From an uncultured Eubacterium sp. (GTDB lineage: Bacteria; Bacillota; Clostridia; Lachnospirales; Lachnospiraceae): a DNA stretch of 64,000 nt. Position numbers and translations under genes: made by a program. The notes below the pieces were generated by a model that worked only from the letters and a program-made list of their open reading frames with translations, was not told where the DNA came from and made no database searches. Positions within the stretch are counted from its first letter, which is position 1. Each line of letters starts with the position of its first letter. The stretch lies in assembly GCA_934351445.1 (NCBI GenBank), contig CAKRIZ010000002.1, positions 1-64,000 of the forward strand, given 5' to 3'. Shown here in pieces: positions 54,798 to 64,000 of this stretch.

Positions 54798-56216
54798 TTA
54801 CACGGTACTGAATGCCGGCCAGTAGCTCAATAATACATAACTGAGGATCGTCATCAATGCAATCACAATAATGGTCAGCTTCCAGCCTTCCTTAAACATA
54901 TACTTCGGTTCCATACCGTATCCAACCGGAATCGCACGGATGGAAGTCGGCAGCATGTAGGACAGGTTGACACCGATAGATGCAATATATACATATGGGA
55001 TCGGATCCTCACCGATACCCTGAATGATAGAGATGACAATCGGCATCGCAACGGCAGCGGTCGCTGTATTGGAGGTCACATCTGACAACAATAATGTCAA
55101 TGTCACAATTACTAATACGGTCACAAATCCACCATTCAGATTCATGGTAGCTACCCATGCACCGATATTCTCAGCAGCGCCGGAGCCGTTAATCAGTGTT
55201 CCCGCAGCCAGACCGCCGGCAAAGATATAGATCAGCTCCCAGATGATACCTGTCTGTACAGATTTCCAAACCATCAGGCGCTTTCCATCCTTATCAGTGA
55301 TCAGGAATGATAAAATCGCACATACGATAAATGCGTATGCCGGCTTTAATCCGGGCAGTGCACTCTGGTACAACTGACGGGTAAATGATAATACAGTTGC
55401 TACAATAAATAATCCTAAGGATGCTTTCTCTTCCAGTGACATCGGAGGTAACTGGCTGTACTCATTGTTGAAAAAGCCTTCTACATCACCGATGTTGTCT
55501 CCCTTCTTCACATCACGCAGCAGGAATAAAATATTGCTGATAATCAGTACGATCATGATCGGCAGGAAACGGATGACCCATGAGGTATACATATATTCCT
55601 CTCCGGTCAGCTGCTGTAAATAATCTACAGTAACCAGATTCATCGCACCACCCAGAGGTGAAGCCAGACCACCGATACCTGCTGCATAGGCGATCGTCAA
55701 GAGCAGTTTTGATCCTACCTTACTGTTTTTGATGTCTCCCTCGCCGATATAAGTCAGCATGGATACCGCAATCGGAGTGATTGTCGCACATACGACCGCA
55801 TTCGGCAGTACCGTAGATAACGCCGTTGATAATAAGAACCAGAAGATGAGCTGCTGGCGCAGGTTGCTTCCGAGCATCTTTAAAAATACAGACGCAATCC
55901 GTTTATCGAGTCCGGATTTCTGCCATGAAACGGTCAGAATCGATGCTCCGAGCAGCAGCAAAATCGTCTCTGAAGCATAATTTGAGATTACGTCCTTCAT
56001 CTCCGTGATCTGAAGCAATGCATTCACGGCAATCGGCAGAAATGCAGTGACTGCATAATCAACCGGTCCTGTCACCCACCAGTATGCCATCCATGCGACT
56101 GTTCCGATCGCTGCGCGGCTCTGGAACGTTGTAAATACACTTTCCGGTAATGCTACGATGCACAGCAGCAACAGCAGCGGACCGATAATCAGGTTAATCT
56201 TTTTTGAGTTTTTCAT
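54798..56216 (-). CDS. DASS (SLC13) family anion:sodium symporter
   Basis: A 472-residue carrier of the divalent anion:Na+ symporter family, with two repeat halves and about eleven spans. The signature hairpin regions are LLTIAYAAGIGGLASPLGGA in the first half and LLLSDVTSNTATAAVAMPIV, the SNT motif, in the second. DASS proteins take up succinate, malate, citrate or sulfate; the substrate is open here. Its start overlaps the lysR end by 23 bases, so the regulator and transporter form one unit and the regulator likely senses the substrate. Confidence 0.92.
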   Translation of the reverse strand: MKNSKKINLIIGPLLLLLCIVALPESVFTTFQSRAAIGTVAWMAYWWVTGPVDYAVTAFLPIAVNALLQITEMKDVISNYASETILLLLGASILTVSWQKSGLDKRIASVFLKMLGSNLRQQLIFWFLLSTALSTVLPNAVVCATITPIAVSMLTYIGEGDIKNSKVGSKLLLTIAYAAGIGGLASPLGGAMNLVTVDYLQQLTGEEYMYTSWVIRFLPIMIVLIISNILFLLRDVKKGDNIGDVEGFFNNEYSQLPPMSLEEKASLGLFIVATVLSFTRQLYQSALPGLKPAYAFIVCAILSFLITDKDGKRLMVWKSVQTGIIWELIYIFAGGLAAGTLINGSGAAENIGAWVATMNLNGGFVTVLVIVTLTLLLSDVTSNTATAAVAMPIVISIIQGIGEDPIPYVYIASIGVNLSYMLPTSIRAIPVGYGMEPKYMFKEGWKLTIIVIALMTILSYVLLSYWPAFSTV

Positions 56217-57138
56217 TGTTTCCCTGTCCTTTCGTCATTAAATAGATAAACATCTTACATACTTTCGAAATATAATGCCCGGAATCATAGGCAATATAGA
56301 TCTTTCTGCCCGATATCTCTTCCGGCAGCGAATACAGACATACGCGTCCATCCAGATTTCTACCCATGAGAGCCTCCTCGGATGCCACAACCATACCGAG
56401 CCCTTTTTCTGCCAGTGCCACACCGGTCGATACCTGGCTGACACAGATCGAAGAGCGGATCTGCATTCCCTTTTCAGCGAAAAATTCATCCATCTTGCGC
56501 TGCAATGGGAATGTTGCCGGCAGCCGGATCAGTCCATGTGCCTCAAACACGTGATAATCTTTGATCGGCTTTTCTTCGCCAAGCTGTACGCGGTATTCCT
56601 TCAGACGCTGATTGACTTCAAAGCTCTCCGGGACACACATATACAGCCGCTCCTGACGGATCGGCAGCAATGTAAAATTGTCTGGTATACTTTTCTCATC
56701 CGTGCACACGAAGCACTCGATCTCACCATTCACAGCATTCTGGATCAATTCCTCTAATGGCTCAATATACATATTGATCTGGCATTCCGGATAGCGCCCC
56801 AGCAATTCCGGAACGGCATCTGCAACAAGCGATTCGATATAGACCGCTGACCCGCCTACTGACAGCACCTTCCTTTTCATCATGCCCGCATCGGAGATCT
56901 CCTTTTGCATCTGTATCGTGAGTTCCTTCTGCCTGTGCAGATACTCCGCATAGATGCTCCCCTCCTCAGTAAAACAGGCCGGTTTGCTCTTGCGGTCAAT
57001 CAGTGTGAATCCAAGTTTTTTTTCGAGATTTGTAAGTGCCAGGCTCAATGCCGGCTGAGAAATCCCAAGGTGCTTTGCCGCCATCGTCAGGCTGCCCCAT
57101 TTGACAATCTCTAACATGTATTGTTCTGATAATTCCAA
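56194..57138 (-). CDS. LysR-family transcriptional regulator
   Basis: A 314-residue regulator. The N-terminal winged helix reads AAKHLGISQPALSLALTNLE (about 18-40), and the periplasmic-binding-like ligand domain follows (about 90-300). It is transcribed ahead of, and overlaps by 23 bases, the DASS transporter gene. That co-orientation is less usual than the divergent LysR layout, so control of the pair by the regulator would be from its own promoter. No clear LysR box (T-N11-A) was fixed in the 149 bases before it. Confidence 0.93.
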   Translation of the reverse strand: MELSEQYMLEIVKWGSLTMAAKHLGISQPALSLALTNLEKKLGFTLIDRKSKPACFTEEGSIYAEYLHRQKELTIQMQKEISDAGMMKRKVLSVGGSAVYIESLVADAVPELLGRYPECQINMYIEPLEELIQNAVNGEIECFVCTDEKSIPDNFTLLPIRQERLYMCVPESFEVNQRLKEYRVQLGEEKPIKDYHVFEAHGLIRLPATFPLQRKMDEFFAEKGMQIRSSICVSQVSTGVALAEKGLGMVVASEEALMGRNLDGRVCLYSLPEEISGRKIYIAYDSGHYISKVCKMFIYLMTKGQGNNEKLKKD

Positions 57139-57287
57139 CGGTTTCTTCTCACCTCGCTTTATTTATATTTGCTTATGCTGCCATTTGTTTTTTATTATAC
57201 ATTCATTTTGTAAAATGTCAACTGTCACTATTCGCCAAATTACAGCTGATATCCCAGTAATTTTCTATATATTGACGAAAAAATGCC

Positions 57288-57325
57288 AAAAAGAATGCAG
57301 ACACGCGATGTATCTGCACTCTTTT
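57288..57325 (-). terminator. Terminator of rpoBC
   Basis: TGCAGA (57296-57301) pairs with TCTGCA (57313-57318), extended by AAAGA/TCTTT, with TTTTT on the minus strand after it. It lies 29 bases after the rpoC stop. Confidence 0.8.
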
Positions 57326-57353
57326 CTCATTTAAATACATTTATTTGATGGAA

Positions 57354-60300
57354 TTACTCTTCATCAAAATCATCCGGAGCAATACCGTCTGACAGATCCT
57401 GTGCTGTCTCATCTGTATTCTCCACATCATCAAAGCTGTCTACAAATGCTGCATCTGACAGATCCTGCGGCTCTTCATCCTCAAAATCAGCCTCACTGAG
57501 CACTTCTTCCGCCATGAGCAGTTCGTTCATGCGCTCATCGGAATCCAGCTTAATATTACGGTAACGCTTCATACCGGTACCTGCCGGGATCGGCTTACCA
57601 ATAATTACGTTCTCCTTCATACCGATCAGGGAGTCTACCTTGCCCTTGATCGCTGCCTCTGTCAATACCTTGGTGGTCTCCTGGAAGGAAGCCGCTGACA
57701 GGAATGAATTAGTAGCCAGAGATGCCTTGGTAATACCGAGCAGTACCTGTGTACCTTCTGCCGGTGTCTTGCCCTCGCCCTCAAGCTTCTCATTCGTATC
57801 CTCAAAGTCTAAGGTATCTACCATCGTTCCGGGCAGGAACTCTGAATCTCCATGCTCCTCAATACGGATCTTCTGCAGCATCTGATGTACAATGACCTCG
57901 ATATGCTTATCGTTGATCTCTACACCCTGCAGACGGTATACACGCTGTACTTCACGCAGCATGTAATCCTGAACGGCACGCACACCCTTGATCTTTAAGA
58001 TATCGTGAGGGTTTACAGAACCTTCGGTCAGCTCATCACCGGCTTCAAGCACTGCGCCATCCATGATCTTGATATGTGATCCGTAAGGGATCAGATAGTT
58101 CTTCGTCTCTCCGGTCTCCGGATTGGTGACAATGATCTCACGCTTCTTTTTCGTATCTTTAATGGTAGCTACGCCGCCAAACTCTGTGATAATGGCAAGT
58201 CCCTTCGGCTTTCTTGCCTCAAAAATCTCCTCGACACGGGGAAGACCCTGTGTGATATCGTTACCAGCCACACCACCGGTATGGAAGGTTCTCATCGTCA
58301 GCTGCGTACCGGGCTCACCGATAGACTGGGCAGCGATAATACCGATTGCTTCTCCGACCTGTACAGCCTGGCCGGTTGCCATGTTGGAACCGTAACATTT
58401 TGCACAGACACCCATATGTGAACGGCAGGTAAGGATCGTACGGATCTTTACCTTGGTCAGCGGTTCACCAGCCTCATCTACACCCTTTGTAATCACTGCT
58501 TCTGCACGCTTAGGTGTGATCATGTGGTTTGCCTTGACAATGACATTGCCATCTTTATCAACGATCGTCTCAGCAGCAAATCTGCCTGTGATTCGATCCT
58601 GAAGGCTCTCAATCTCCTCTTTTCCGTCCATGAATGCCTTGACATATATGCCGGGGATCTCTCTGCCTGTTCCTTCGCAGCAGTCAGACTCGCGGACGAT
58701 CATATGCTGTGATACATCTACCAGACGTCTGGTCAGATATCCGGAATCGGCAGTACGGAGTGCGGTATCAGAAAGTCCCTTACGAGCTCCATGCGCAGAC
58801 ATGAAGTACTCCAATACGTCCAGACCTTCACGGAAGTTGGACTTGATCGGCAGCTCGATCGTACGACCGGTTGTATCTGCCATCAAACCACGCATACCTG
58901 CCAACTGCTTAATCTGCTTATCGGAACCACGCGCTCCGGAATCAGCCATCATGAAGATGTTGTTATATTTATCCAAACCTGACAACAGGGCTGCGGTCAG
59001 CTCGTCATCTGTATCTTTCCATGTCTCTACGACTTCCTTATAACGCTCCTCCTCGGTGATCATACCACGCTTATACTGCTTGGTGATACGGTCTACCGTA
59101 TCCTGTGCGTCCTGAATCATCTGAGGCTTCTGCGGCGGCACAGTCATATCTGAAATAGATACGGTCATCGCTGCACGGGTAGAATACTTATAACCCATTG
59201 CCTTGATGTCATCCAGTACTTCTGCTGTCTTGGTAGCACCATGGACATTGATAACCTTTTCAAGGATCTTCTTTAAGTATTTCTTTCCAACATGGAAATC
59301 AATCTCCAGCAACAGGTAGTCTTCGGGCTTCTCACGCTTTACAAATCCAAGATCCTGAGGAATGATCTCGTTAAAGATCAGACGTCCCAGTGTAGTCATG
59401 ATCGTTCCGGATACTTTCTCTCCGTCCGGTGTCACAGCTTCCCGGTGTACACGGATTGCCTGATGCAGACTGATCACACCATTCTCATAAGCCAGCAGCG
59501 CCTGATTGGTACTGCTGAAGAAATGGCCTAAAATATCCTCCGGTGTACAGATCACCTCGCGCTCAGACTCATCGTGTGTCTGGTAATGAATCATATCATC
59601 CACATGGATCTCACCGGCATCGAGAGCAGCCTTTAACTGTTCTTTCGAGTCATATACCTTATCACTGACAGTCTCAACACCATCTTTTGTGAAATCAGGC
59701 ACTTTGTCCATCGTCAGATAGTAAATACCGAGAACCATATCCTGTGAAGGCACTGCTACAGGGCCACCATCAGAAGGCTTCAGCAGGTTGTTCGGTGAGA
59801 GCAGCATAAAGCGGCACTCTGCCTGCGCTTCCTGTGATAACGGCAGATGGACAGCCATCTGGTCTCCGTCGAAATCGGCGTTGAACGCGGTACACACGAG
59901 CGGATGCAGCTTGATTGCTTTACCTTCGACCAGAATTGGCTCAAACGCCTGGATTCCTAATCTATGCAGTGTAGGGGCACGGTTCAGCATAACCGGATGC
60001 TCCTTGATGACATCTTCGAGCACATCCCAGACTTCTGTCTGCAGACGCTCCACCATCTTCTTTGCACTCTTAATATTATGGGCAGTACCGTTTGATACCA
60101 GCTCTTTCATAACGAACGGCTTGAACAGCTCGATCGCCATCTCCTTGGGCAGGCCACACTGATAGATTTTCAGTTTCGGCTCTACAACGATAACGGAACG
60201 TCCGGAATAGTCTACACGCTTTCCTAACAGGTTCTGACGGAAACGTCCGGATTTACCCTTTAACATATCTGACAGAGACTTCAGTGCACGGTTTCCAGGT

Positions 60301-61247
60301 CCGGTAACCGGGCGTCCTCTACGTCCGTTATCGATCAATGCATCTACTGCCTCCTGCAGCATACGCTTCTCATTGCGCACGATGATGTCAGGTGCATTCA
60401 GCTCTAACAGTCTGCGCAGACGGTTATTTCTATTAATAATACGACGATACAGATCATTCAGATCGGAAGTCGCAAAACGGCCTCCATCGAGCTGTACCAT
60501 CGGTCGCAGATCCGGCGGAATGACAGGAATCACTGTCATGATCATCCATTCAGGCTTGTTGCCTGACTCACGGAATGCTTCTACGACCTCCAGACGCTTG
60601 ATAATACGTGCTTTCTTCTGACCGGTCGCATCAACCAGAGCGGCCTTCAGTTCTGCAGAATCTTTCTCGAGATTGATTCCCCTCAGGAGCTCTAAAATAG
60701 CTTCTGCACCCATCCCTACACGGAATGAGCTTCTGCCATATTTTTCTACTGCCGCCTGATAGTCGGCATCTGATAATATCTGCTTCATGGACAGATCCGT
60801 CTTTCCGGGATCCAGTACAATATAAGAAGCAAAGTATAATACTTTTTCCAATGTACGCGGTGATAAATCAAGGATCAGACCCATACGTGAAGGGATTCCC
60901 TTGAAATACCAGATATGGGAAACAGGAGCAGCCAGCTCAATGTGACCCATACGCTCTCTACGGACACTTGCTTTGGTGATCTCTACGCCGCATCGATCGC
61001 AGACAACACCCTTATAGCGGATCTTTTTATACTTTCCGCAGTGACACTCCCAGTCTTTACTGGGTCCGAAGATCTTCTCACAGAACAGACCGTCTTTTTC
61101 CGGCTTTAATGTTCTGTAGTTGATGGTCTCGGGCTTTTTCACCTCGCCACGGGACCACTCTCTGATCTTCTCAGGTGAGGCCAGACCAATCTGAATTGCA
61201 TCAAATGAAATTGGCTGGTAGGTTTCTTTATTTGCTGTCTCAGGCAT
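57354..61247 (-). CDS. rpoC: RNA polymerase beta' subunit
   Basis: The 1297-residue beta' subunit. The N-terminal zinc site is [20 protein letters not shown], the catalytic loop [12 protein letters not shown], and the second zinc site lies in the later cysteines ([15 protein letters not shown]). A proline- and acid-rich C-terminal extension of about 60 residues contains QDLSD twice. Clostridial beta' lacks the large insertions of some lineages, and none is seen. It follows rpoB by 14 bases with GAAGGGAG as ribosome site. Confidence 0.99.
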   Translation of the reverse strand: MPETANKETYQPISFDAIQIGLASPEKIREWSRGEVKKPETINYRTLKPEKDGLFCEKIFGPSKDWECHCGKYKKIRYKGVVCDRCGVEITKASVRRERMGHIELAAPVSHIWYFKGIPSRMGLILDLSPRTLEKVLYFASYIVLDPGKTDLSMKQILSDADYQAAVEKYGRSSFRVGMGAEAILELLRGINLEKDSAELKAALVDATGQKKARIIKRLEVVEAFRESGNKPEWMIMTVIPVIPPDLRPMVQLDGGRFATSDLNDLYRRIINRNNRLRRLLELNAPDIIVRNEKRMLQEAVDALIDNGRRGRPVTGPGNRALKSLSDMLKGKSGRFRQNLLGKRVDYSGRSVIVVEPKLKIYQCGLPKEMAIELFKPFVMKELVSNGTAHNIKSAKKMVERLQTEVWDVLEDVIKEHPVMLNRAPTLHRLGIQAFEPILVEGKAIKLHPLVCTAFNADFDGDQMAVHLPLSQEAQAECRFMLLSPNNLLKPSDGGPVAVPSQDMVLGIYYLTMDKVPDFTKDGVETVSDKVYDSKEQLKAALDAGEIHVDDMIHYQTHDESEREVICTPEDILGHFFSSTNQALLAYENGVISLHQAIRVHREAVTPDGEKVSGTIMTTLGRLIFNEIIPQDLGFVKREKPEDYLLLEIDFHVGKKYLKKILEKVINVHGATKTAEVLDDIKAMGYKYSTRAAMTVSISDMTVPPQKPQMIQDAQDTVDRITKQYKRGMITEEERYKEVVETWKDTDDELTAALLSGLDKYNNIFMMADSGARGSDKQIKQLAGMRGLMADTTGRTIELPIKSNFREGLDVLEYFMSAHGARKGLSDTALRTADSGYLTRRLVDVSQHMIVRESDCCEGTGREIPGIYVKAFMDGKEEIESLQDRITGRFAAETIVDKDGNVIVKANHMITPKRAEAVITKGVDEAGEPLTKVKIRTILTCRSHMGVCAKCYGSNMATGQAVQVGEAIGIIAAQSIGEPGTQLTMRTFHTGGVAGNDITQGLPRVEEIFEARKPKGLAIITEFGGVATIKDTKKKREIIVTNPETGETKNYLIPYGSHIKIMDGAVLEAGDELTEGSVNPHDILKIKGVRAVQDYMLREVQRVYRLQGVEINDKHIEVIVHQMLQKIRIEEHGDSEFLPGTMVDTLDFEDTNEKLEGEGKTPAEGTQVLLGITKASLATNSFLSAASFQETTKVLTEAAIKGKVDSLIGMKENVIIGKPIPAGTGMKRYRNIKLDSDERMNELLMAEEVLSEADFEDEEPQDLSDAAFVDSFDDVENTDETAQDLSDGIAPDDFDEE

Positions 61248-61261
61248 GTTGGCACTCCCTT

Positions 61262-64000
61262 CTAATCTTCGTTATCCAAAAGAGCATCGTCATCAAAATC
61301 CTCTGCTCCAAAATCATCATCCATATCATCGGCATCCTCAGCTTCTTCGCCCTCGTCAACAGCCACGAGTTCCTCGCTGTCCGAATCGAATTCTACCTTG
61401 GAGAATCCGCGTTTCGCAAAGCTCTCGCTGTCCTCGAATGCAAAATCCTTGTCTCCGGCGATGATCGCATTGAGATCCGTATTGCCATACTCACTGATCT
61501 CCATCAGTTCTACTTCCTGACGGTTCTCATCCAGCACTTTGACATCCAGACCCAGTGACTGCAGCTCCTTGAGCAATACCTTGAAGGACTCGGGGATACC
61601 GGGTTCAGGGATATTGTCACCCTTAATGATCGCTTCGTAAGTCTTCACACGTCCTACAACGTCATCAGACTTCACTGTCAGGATCTCCTGTAAGGTATAA
61701 GATGCACCATATGCCTCCAGTGCCCATACCTCCATCTCTCCGAAACGCTGTCCACCGAACTGTGCTTTACCACCGAGCGGCTGCTGTGTAACCAGAGAGT
61801 AAGGACCGGTAGAACGCGCATGGATCTTATCGTCTACCAGATGATGCAGCTTCAGATAATGCATGTGTCCGATTGTAACCGGTGAATCAAACGGCTCTCC
61901 GGTACGGCCGTCTCTCAACTGCACCTTTCCATCGCGGGAAATCGGCACGCCCTTCCACAGATCCCTGTGTGCTCTGTGATCGGATAAGTATTCCATGACA
62001 TCTTCTCTCAAGGTGTCTTTATATTTCTCGTAGAAGTTCTCAGTCTTGCCTTCTTTGCTTGCTTCCTCAGCATCAAACGGCATATTGACATAGTCATTTG
62101 CAAGTTCCAGTGTATCCTGGATATCAATCTCCCTCGCACCGTCAAATACCGGTGTCTCGATATTAAATCCCAGCGCCTTTGCAGCAAGACTCAGGTGAAT
62201 CTCGAGCACCTGTCCGATATTCATACGGGACGGCACACCAAGCGGGTTCAATACGATATCCAACGGACGTCCATTCGGCAGGAACGGCATATCCTCTACC
62301 GGGAGTACTCTGGAAACGACACCCTTGTTACCATGTCGGCCAGCCATCTTATCGCCGACAGAGATCTTTCTCTTCTGGGCAATATAGATGCGCACTGCCT
62401 GATTCACACCGGGTGATAATTCATCTCCGTTTTCTCTCGTAAATACTTTGGCATCTACAACAATACCATATTCTCCATGAGGCACTTTCAGGGAAGTATC
62501 ACGCACTTCACGTGCCTTCTCACCAAAGATCGCACGCAGCAGACGCTCCTCAGCAGTCAGCTCCGTCTCGCCCTTCGGTGTTACTTTTCCGACCAGGATA
62601 TCACCGGCGCGGACCTCTGCTCCGACACGGATAATACCGCGCTCATCCAGATCCTTAAGCGCATCCTCACCGACACCCGGTACATCGCGTGTGATCTCCT
62701 CGGGTCCGAGCTTGGTATCACGTGCTTCTGCCTCGTATTCCTCAATATGGACAGATGTATATACGTCATCCTGTACCAGACGCTCGCTCAGCAGAACAGC
62801 ATCCTCGTAGTTGTAACCTTCCCAGGTCATGAATCCGATCAGCGGGTTCTTACCTAATGCCAGTTCTCCCTCTGAGGTCGAAGGTCCATCCGCAATGACT
62901 TCACCGGCATCTACATGATCGCCCTTGAATACGATCGGACGCTGGTTGTAGCAGTTGCTCTGGTTACTTCTGGAGAACTTGGTCAGCTTGTAATCAGATG
63001 TCGTACCATCATCATTTTTGATCCAGATCTCATCAGACTGTGCTTTTTCAACAACACCGGCCTTCTTAGCGACAACGCAGACACCGGAGTCTACCGCTGC
63101 CTTGGGCTCCATACCGGTACCTACAACAGGTGCTTCTGTAGTCAGAAGCGGCACCGCCTGACGCTGCATGTTTGATCCCATCAGCGCACGGTTCGCATCA
63201 TCGTTCTGCAGGAACGGGATCAGGGCTGTAGCGACTGAGAACACCATCTTCGGAGAGACATCCATGTAATCAAACATGGTCTTGTCATATTCCTGCGTCT
63301 CATCCAGATAACGTCCGGATACGGAATTACGCACAAAATGTCCGTCTTCATCCAGCTTTTCGTTCGCCTGTGCTACATGGTAGTTATCCTCTTCATCCGC
63401 GGTCATATATACAACCTGATCTGTGACACGGGGATTTTTCGGATCCGTTTTATCAATCTTGCGGTACGGCGCCTCTACAAAACCGTACTCATTAATGCGG
63501 GCATAACATGCCAGTGAGTTGATCAGACCGATGTTCGGACCTTCTGGTGTCTCGATCGGGCACATACGTCCATAGTGTGAGTAGTGGACATCCCGCACCT
63601 CGAATCCGGCACGATCTCTGCTCAGACCACCAGGTCCCAATGCAGACAGACGTCTCTTATGTGTCAACTCACCAAGCGGGTTATTCTGATCCATGAACTG
63701 AGACAGCTGTGAAGATCCGAAGAACTCCTTGACTGCTGCAGTCACTGGCTTGATATTGATCAGGCTCTGCGGTGAAATACCCTCCAGATCCTGGGTTGTC
63801 ATACGCTCACGTACTACACGCTCCAGTCTGGACAGACCGATGCGGTACTGATTCTGCAGCAGCTCGCCGACAGCACGGATACGACGGTTACCCAGATGAT
63901 CGATATCATCGTCATTACCAATGCCCCACTCCAGATGCATGTTATAATTAATAGAAGCAAAAATATCATCCTTGGTGATGTGCTTAGGGATCAGCTCATG
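61262..64000 (-). CDS. rpoB: RNA polymerase beta subunit, partial (5' end beyond window)
   Basis: About 912 C-terminal residues of the beta subunit; the frame is open to the right edge, so the first part lies outside. The rifampicin region is visible with [20 protein letters not shown] and [20 protein letters not shown], all of sensitive type by eye; [20 protein letters not shown] and the end [20 protein letters not shown] follow. The last 60 residues are an acidic tail ([19 protein letters not shown]). It is co-transcribed with rpoC. Confidence 0.99.
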   Translation of the reverse strand, partial: HELIPKHITKDDIFASINYNMHLEWGIGNDDDIDHLGNRRIRAVGELLQNQYRIGLSRLERVVRERMTTQDLEGISPQSLINIKPVTAAVKEFFGSSQLSQFMDQNNPLGELTHKRRLSALGPGGLSRDRAGFEVRDVHYSHYGRMCPIETPEGPNIGLINSLACYARINEYGFVEAPYRKIDKTDPKNPRVTDQVVYMTADEEDNYHVAQANEKLDEDGHFVRNSVSGRYLDETQEYDKTMFDYMDVSPKMVFSVATALIPFLQNDDANRALMGSNMQRQAVPLLTTEAPVVGTGMEPKAAVDSGVCVVAKKAGVVEKAQSDEIWIKNDDGTTSDYKLTKFSRSNQSNCYNQRPIVFKGDHVDAGEVIADGPSTSEGELALGKNPLIGFMTWEGYNYEDAVLLSERLVQDDVYTSVHIEEYEAEARDTKLGPEEITRDVPGVGEDALKDLDERGIIRVGAEVRAGDILVGKVTPKGETELTAEERLLRAIFGEKAREVRDTSLKVPHGEYGIVVDAKVFTRENGDELSPGVNQAVRIYIAQKRKISVGDKMAGRHGNKGVVSRVLPVEDMPFLPNGRPLDIVLNPLGVPSRMNIGQVLEIHLSLAAKALGFNIETPVFDGAREIDIQDTLELANDYVNMPFDAEEASKEGKTENFYEKYKDTLREDVMEYLSDHRAHRDLWKGVPISRDGKVQLRDGRTGEPFDSPVTIGHMHYLKLHHLVDDKIHARSTGPYSLVTQQPLGGKAQFGGQRFGEMEVWALEAYGASYTLQEILTVKSDDVVGRVKTYEAIIKGDNIPEPGIPESFKVLLKELQSLGLDVKVLDENRQEVELMEISEYGNTDLNAIIAGDKDFAFEDSESFAKRGFSKVEFDSDSEELVAVDEGEEAEDADDMDDDFGAEDFDDDALLDNED

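Overview
The window reads as chromosome of a low-to-mid GC Clostridia (Bacillota), most likely a Lachnospiraceae relative. The basis is the Firmicutes-style S10-spc-alpha gene order, a zinc-type S14, a zinc-lid adenylate kinase, an L17 with a large internal insertion, and strong AGGAGG ribosome binding sites throughout. Placement below family is not attempted. No rRNA, tRNA, CRISPR array or insertion sequence was found.

Layout. (1) 1-8035, plus strand: an accessory defence operon. A small HTH protein is followed by a type I restriction subunit (HsdR), a fused modification/specificity protein (HsdM-HsdS), a protein with a HEPN-type R-x4-H motif, and a DUF2971 protein. It has its own promoter and a palindromic operator, and debris of a RepA-like gene lies at its left edge. 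(2) 8038-16550, minus strand: a tight housekeeping operon mutS2 - response regulator - histidine kinase - HtrA-like protein lacking its catalytic triad - yhaM - rlmD. The rlmD frame is cut by an in-frame TAG, with about 80 further codons behind it. (3) 16590-33342, minus strand: the complete S10-spc-alpha supercluster from rpsJ to rplQ, including secY, adk, map, infA, rpmJ and rpoA. It starts from a strong promoter and a long, structured 5' leader. (4) 33361-39026: a methyltransferase gene, a C_GCAxxG_C_C protein, an lrgAB-gntR operon with tandem operators, an AGCS amino-acid symporter and a flavodoxin-fold oxidoreductase.

(5) 39568-45392: an AT-rich island of about 5.8 kb bounded by 28-bp direct repeats. 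The repeat is the last 28 bases of tuf, so the island looks like an element inserted at the tuf 3' end. It carries a DUF262/DUF1524 protein and a controller-regulated type II R-M system: C protein, PD-(D/E)xK candidate nuclease, Dam-class methylase, and a second methylase that appears to lack any ATG, GTG or TTG start. (6) 45282-50029: tuf, fusA, rpsG, rpsL (str operon). (7) 50118-57138: a DltBDAC-like surface acylation operon (MBOAT - SGNH - adenylating enzyme - carrier protein), then a DASS transporter with a LysR regulator. (8) 57354-64000: rpoC and the 3' part of rpoB, which runs off the window.

The ancestral order rpoB-rpoC-rpsL-rpsG-fusA-tuf-rpsJ...rplQ is kept on one strand. It is opened at two points, rpoC/rpsL and tuf/rpsJ, and both gaps hold accessory genes. 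The most interesting material is the two defence loci, the tuf-associated island with its C-box regulatory logic, the dead HtrA-like protein, the structured S10-operon leader, and the surface acylation operon whose adenylating enzyme lacks the usual motif A10 lysine.
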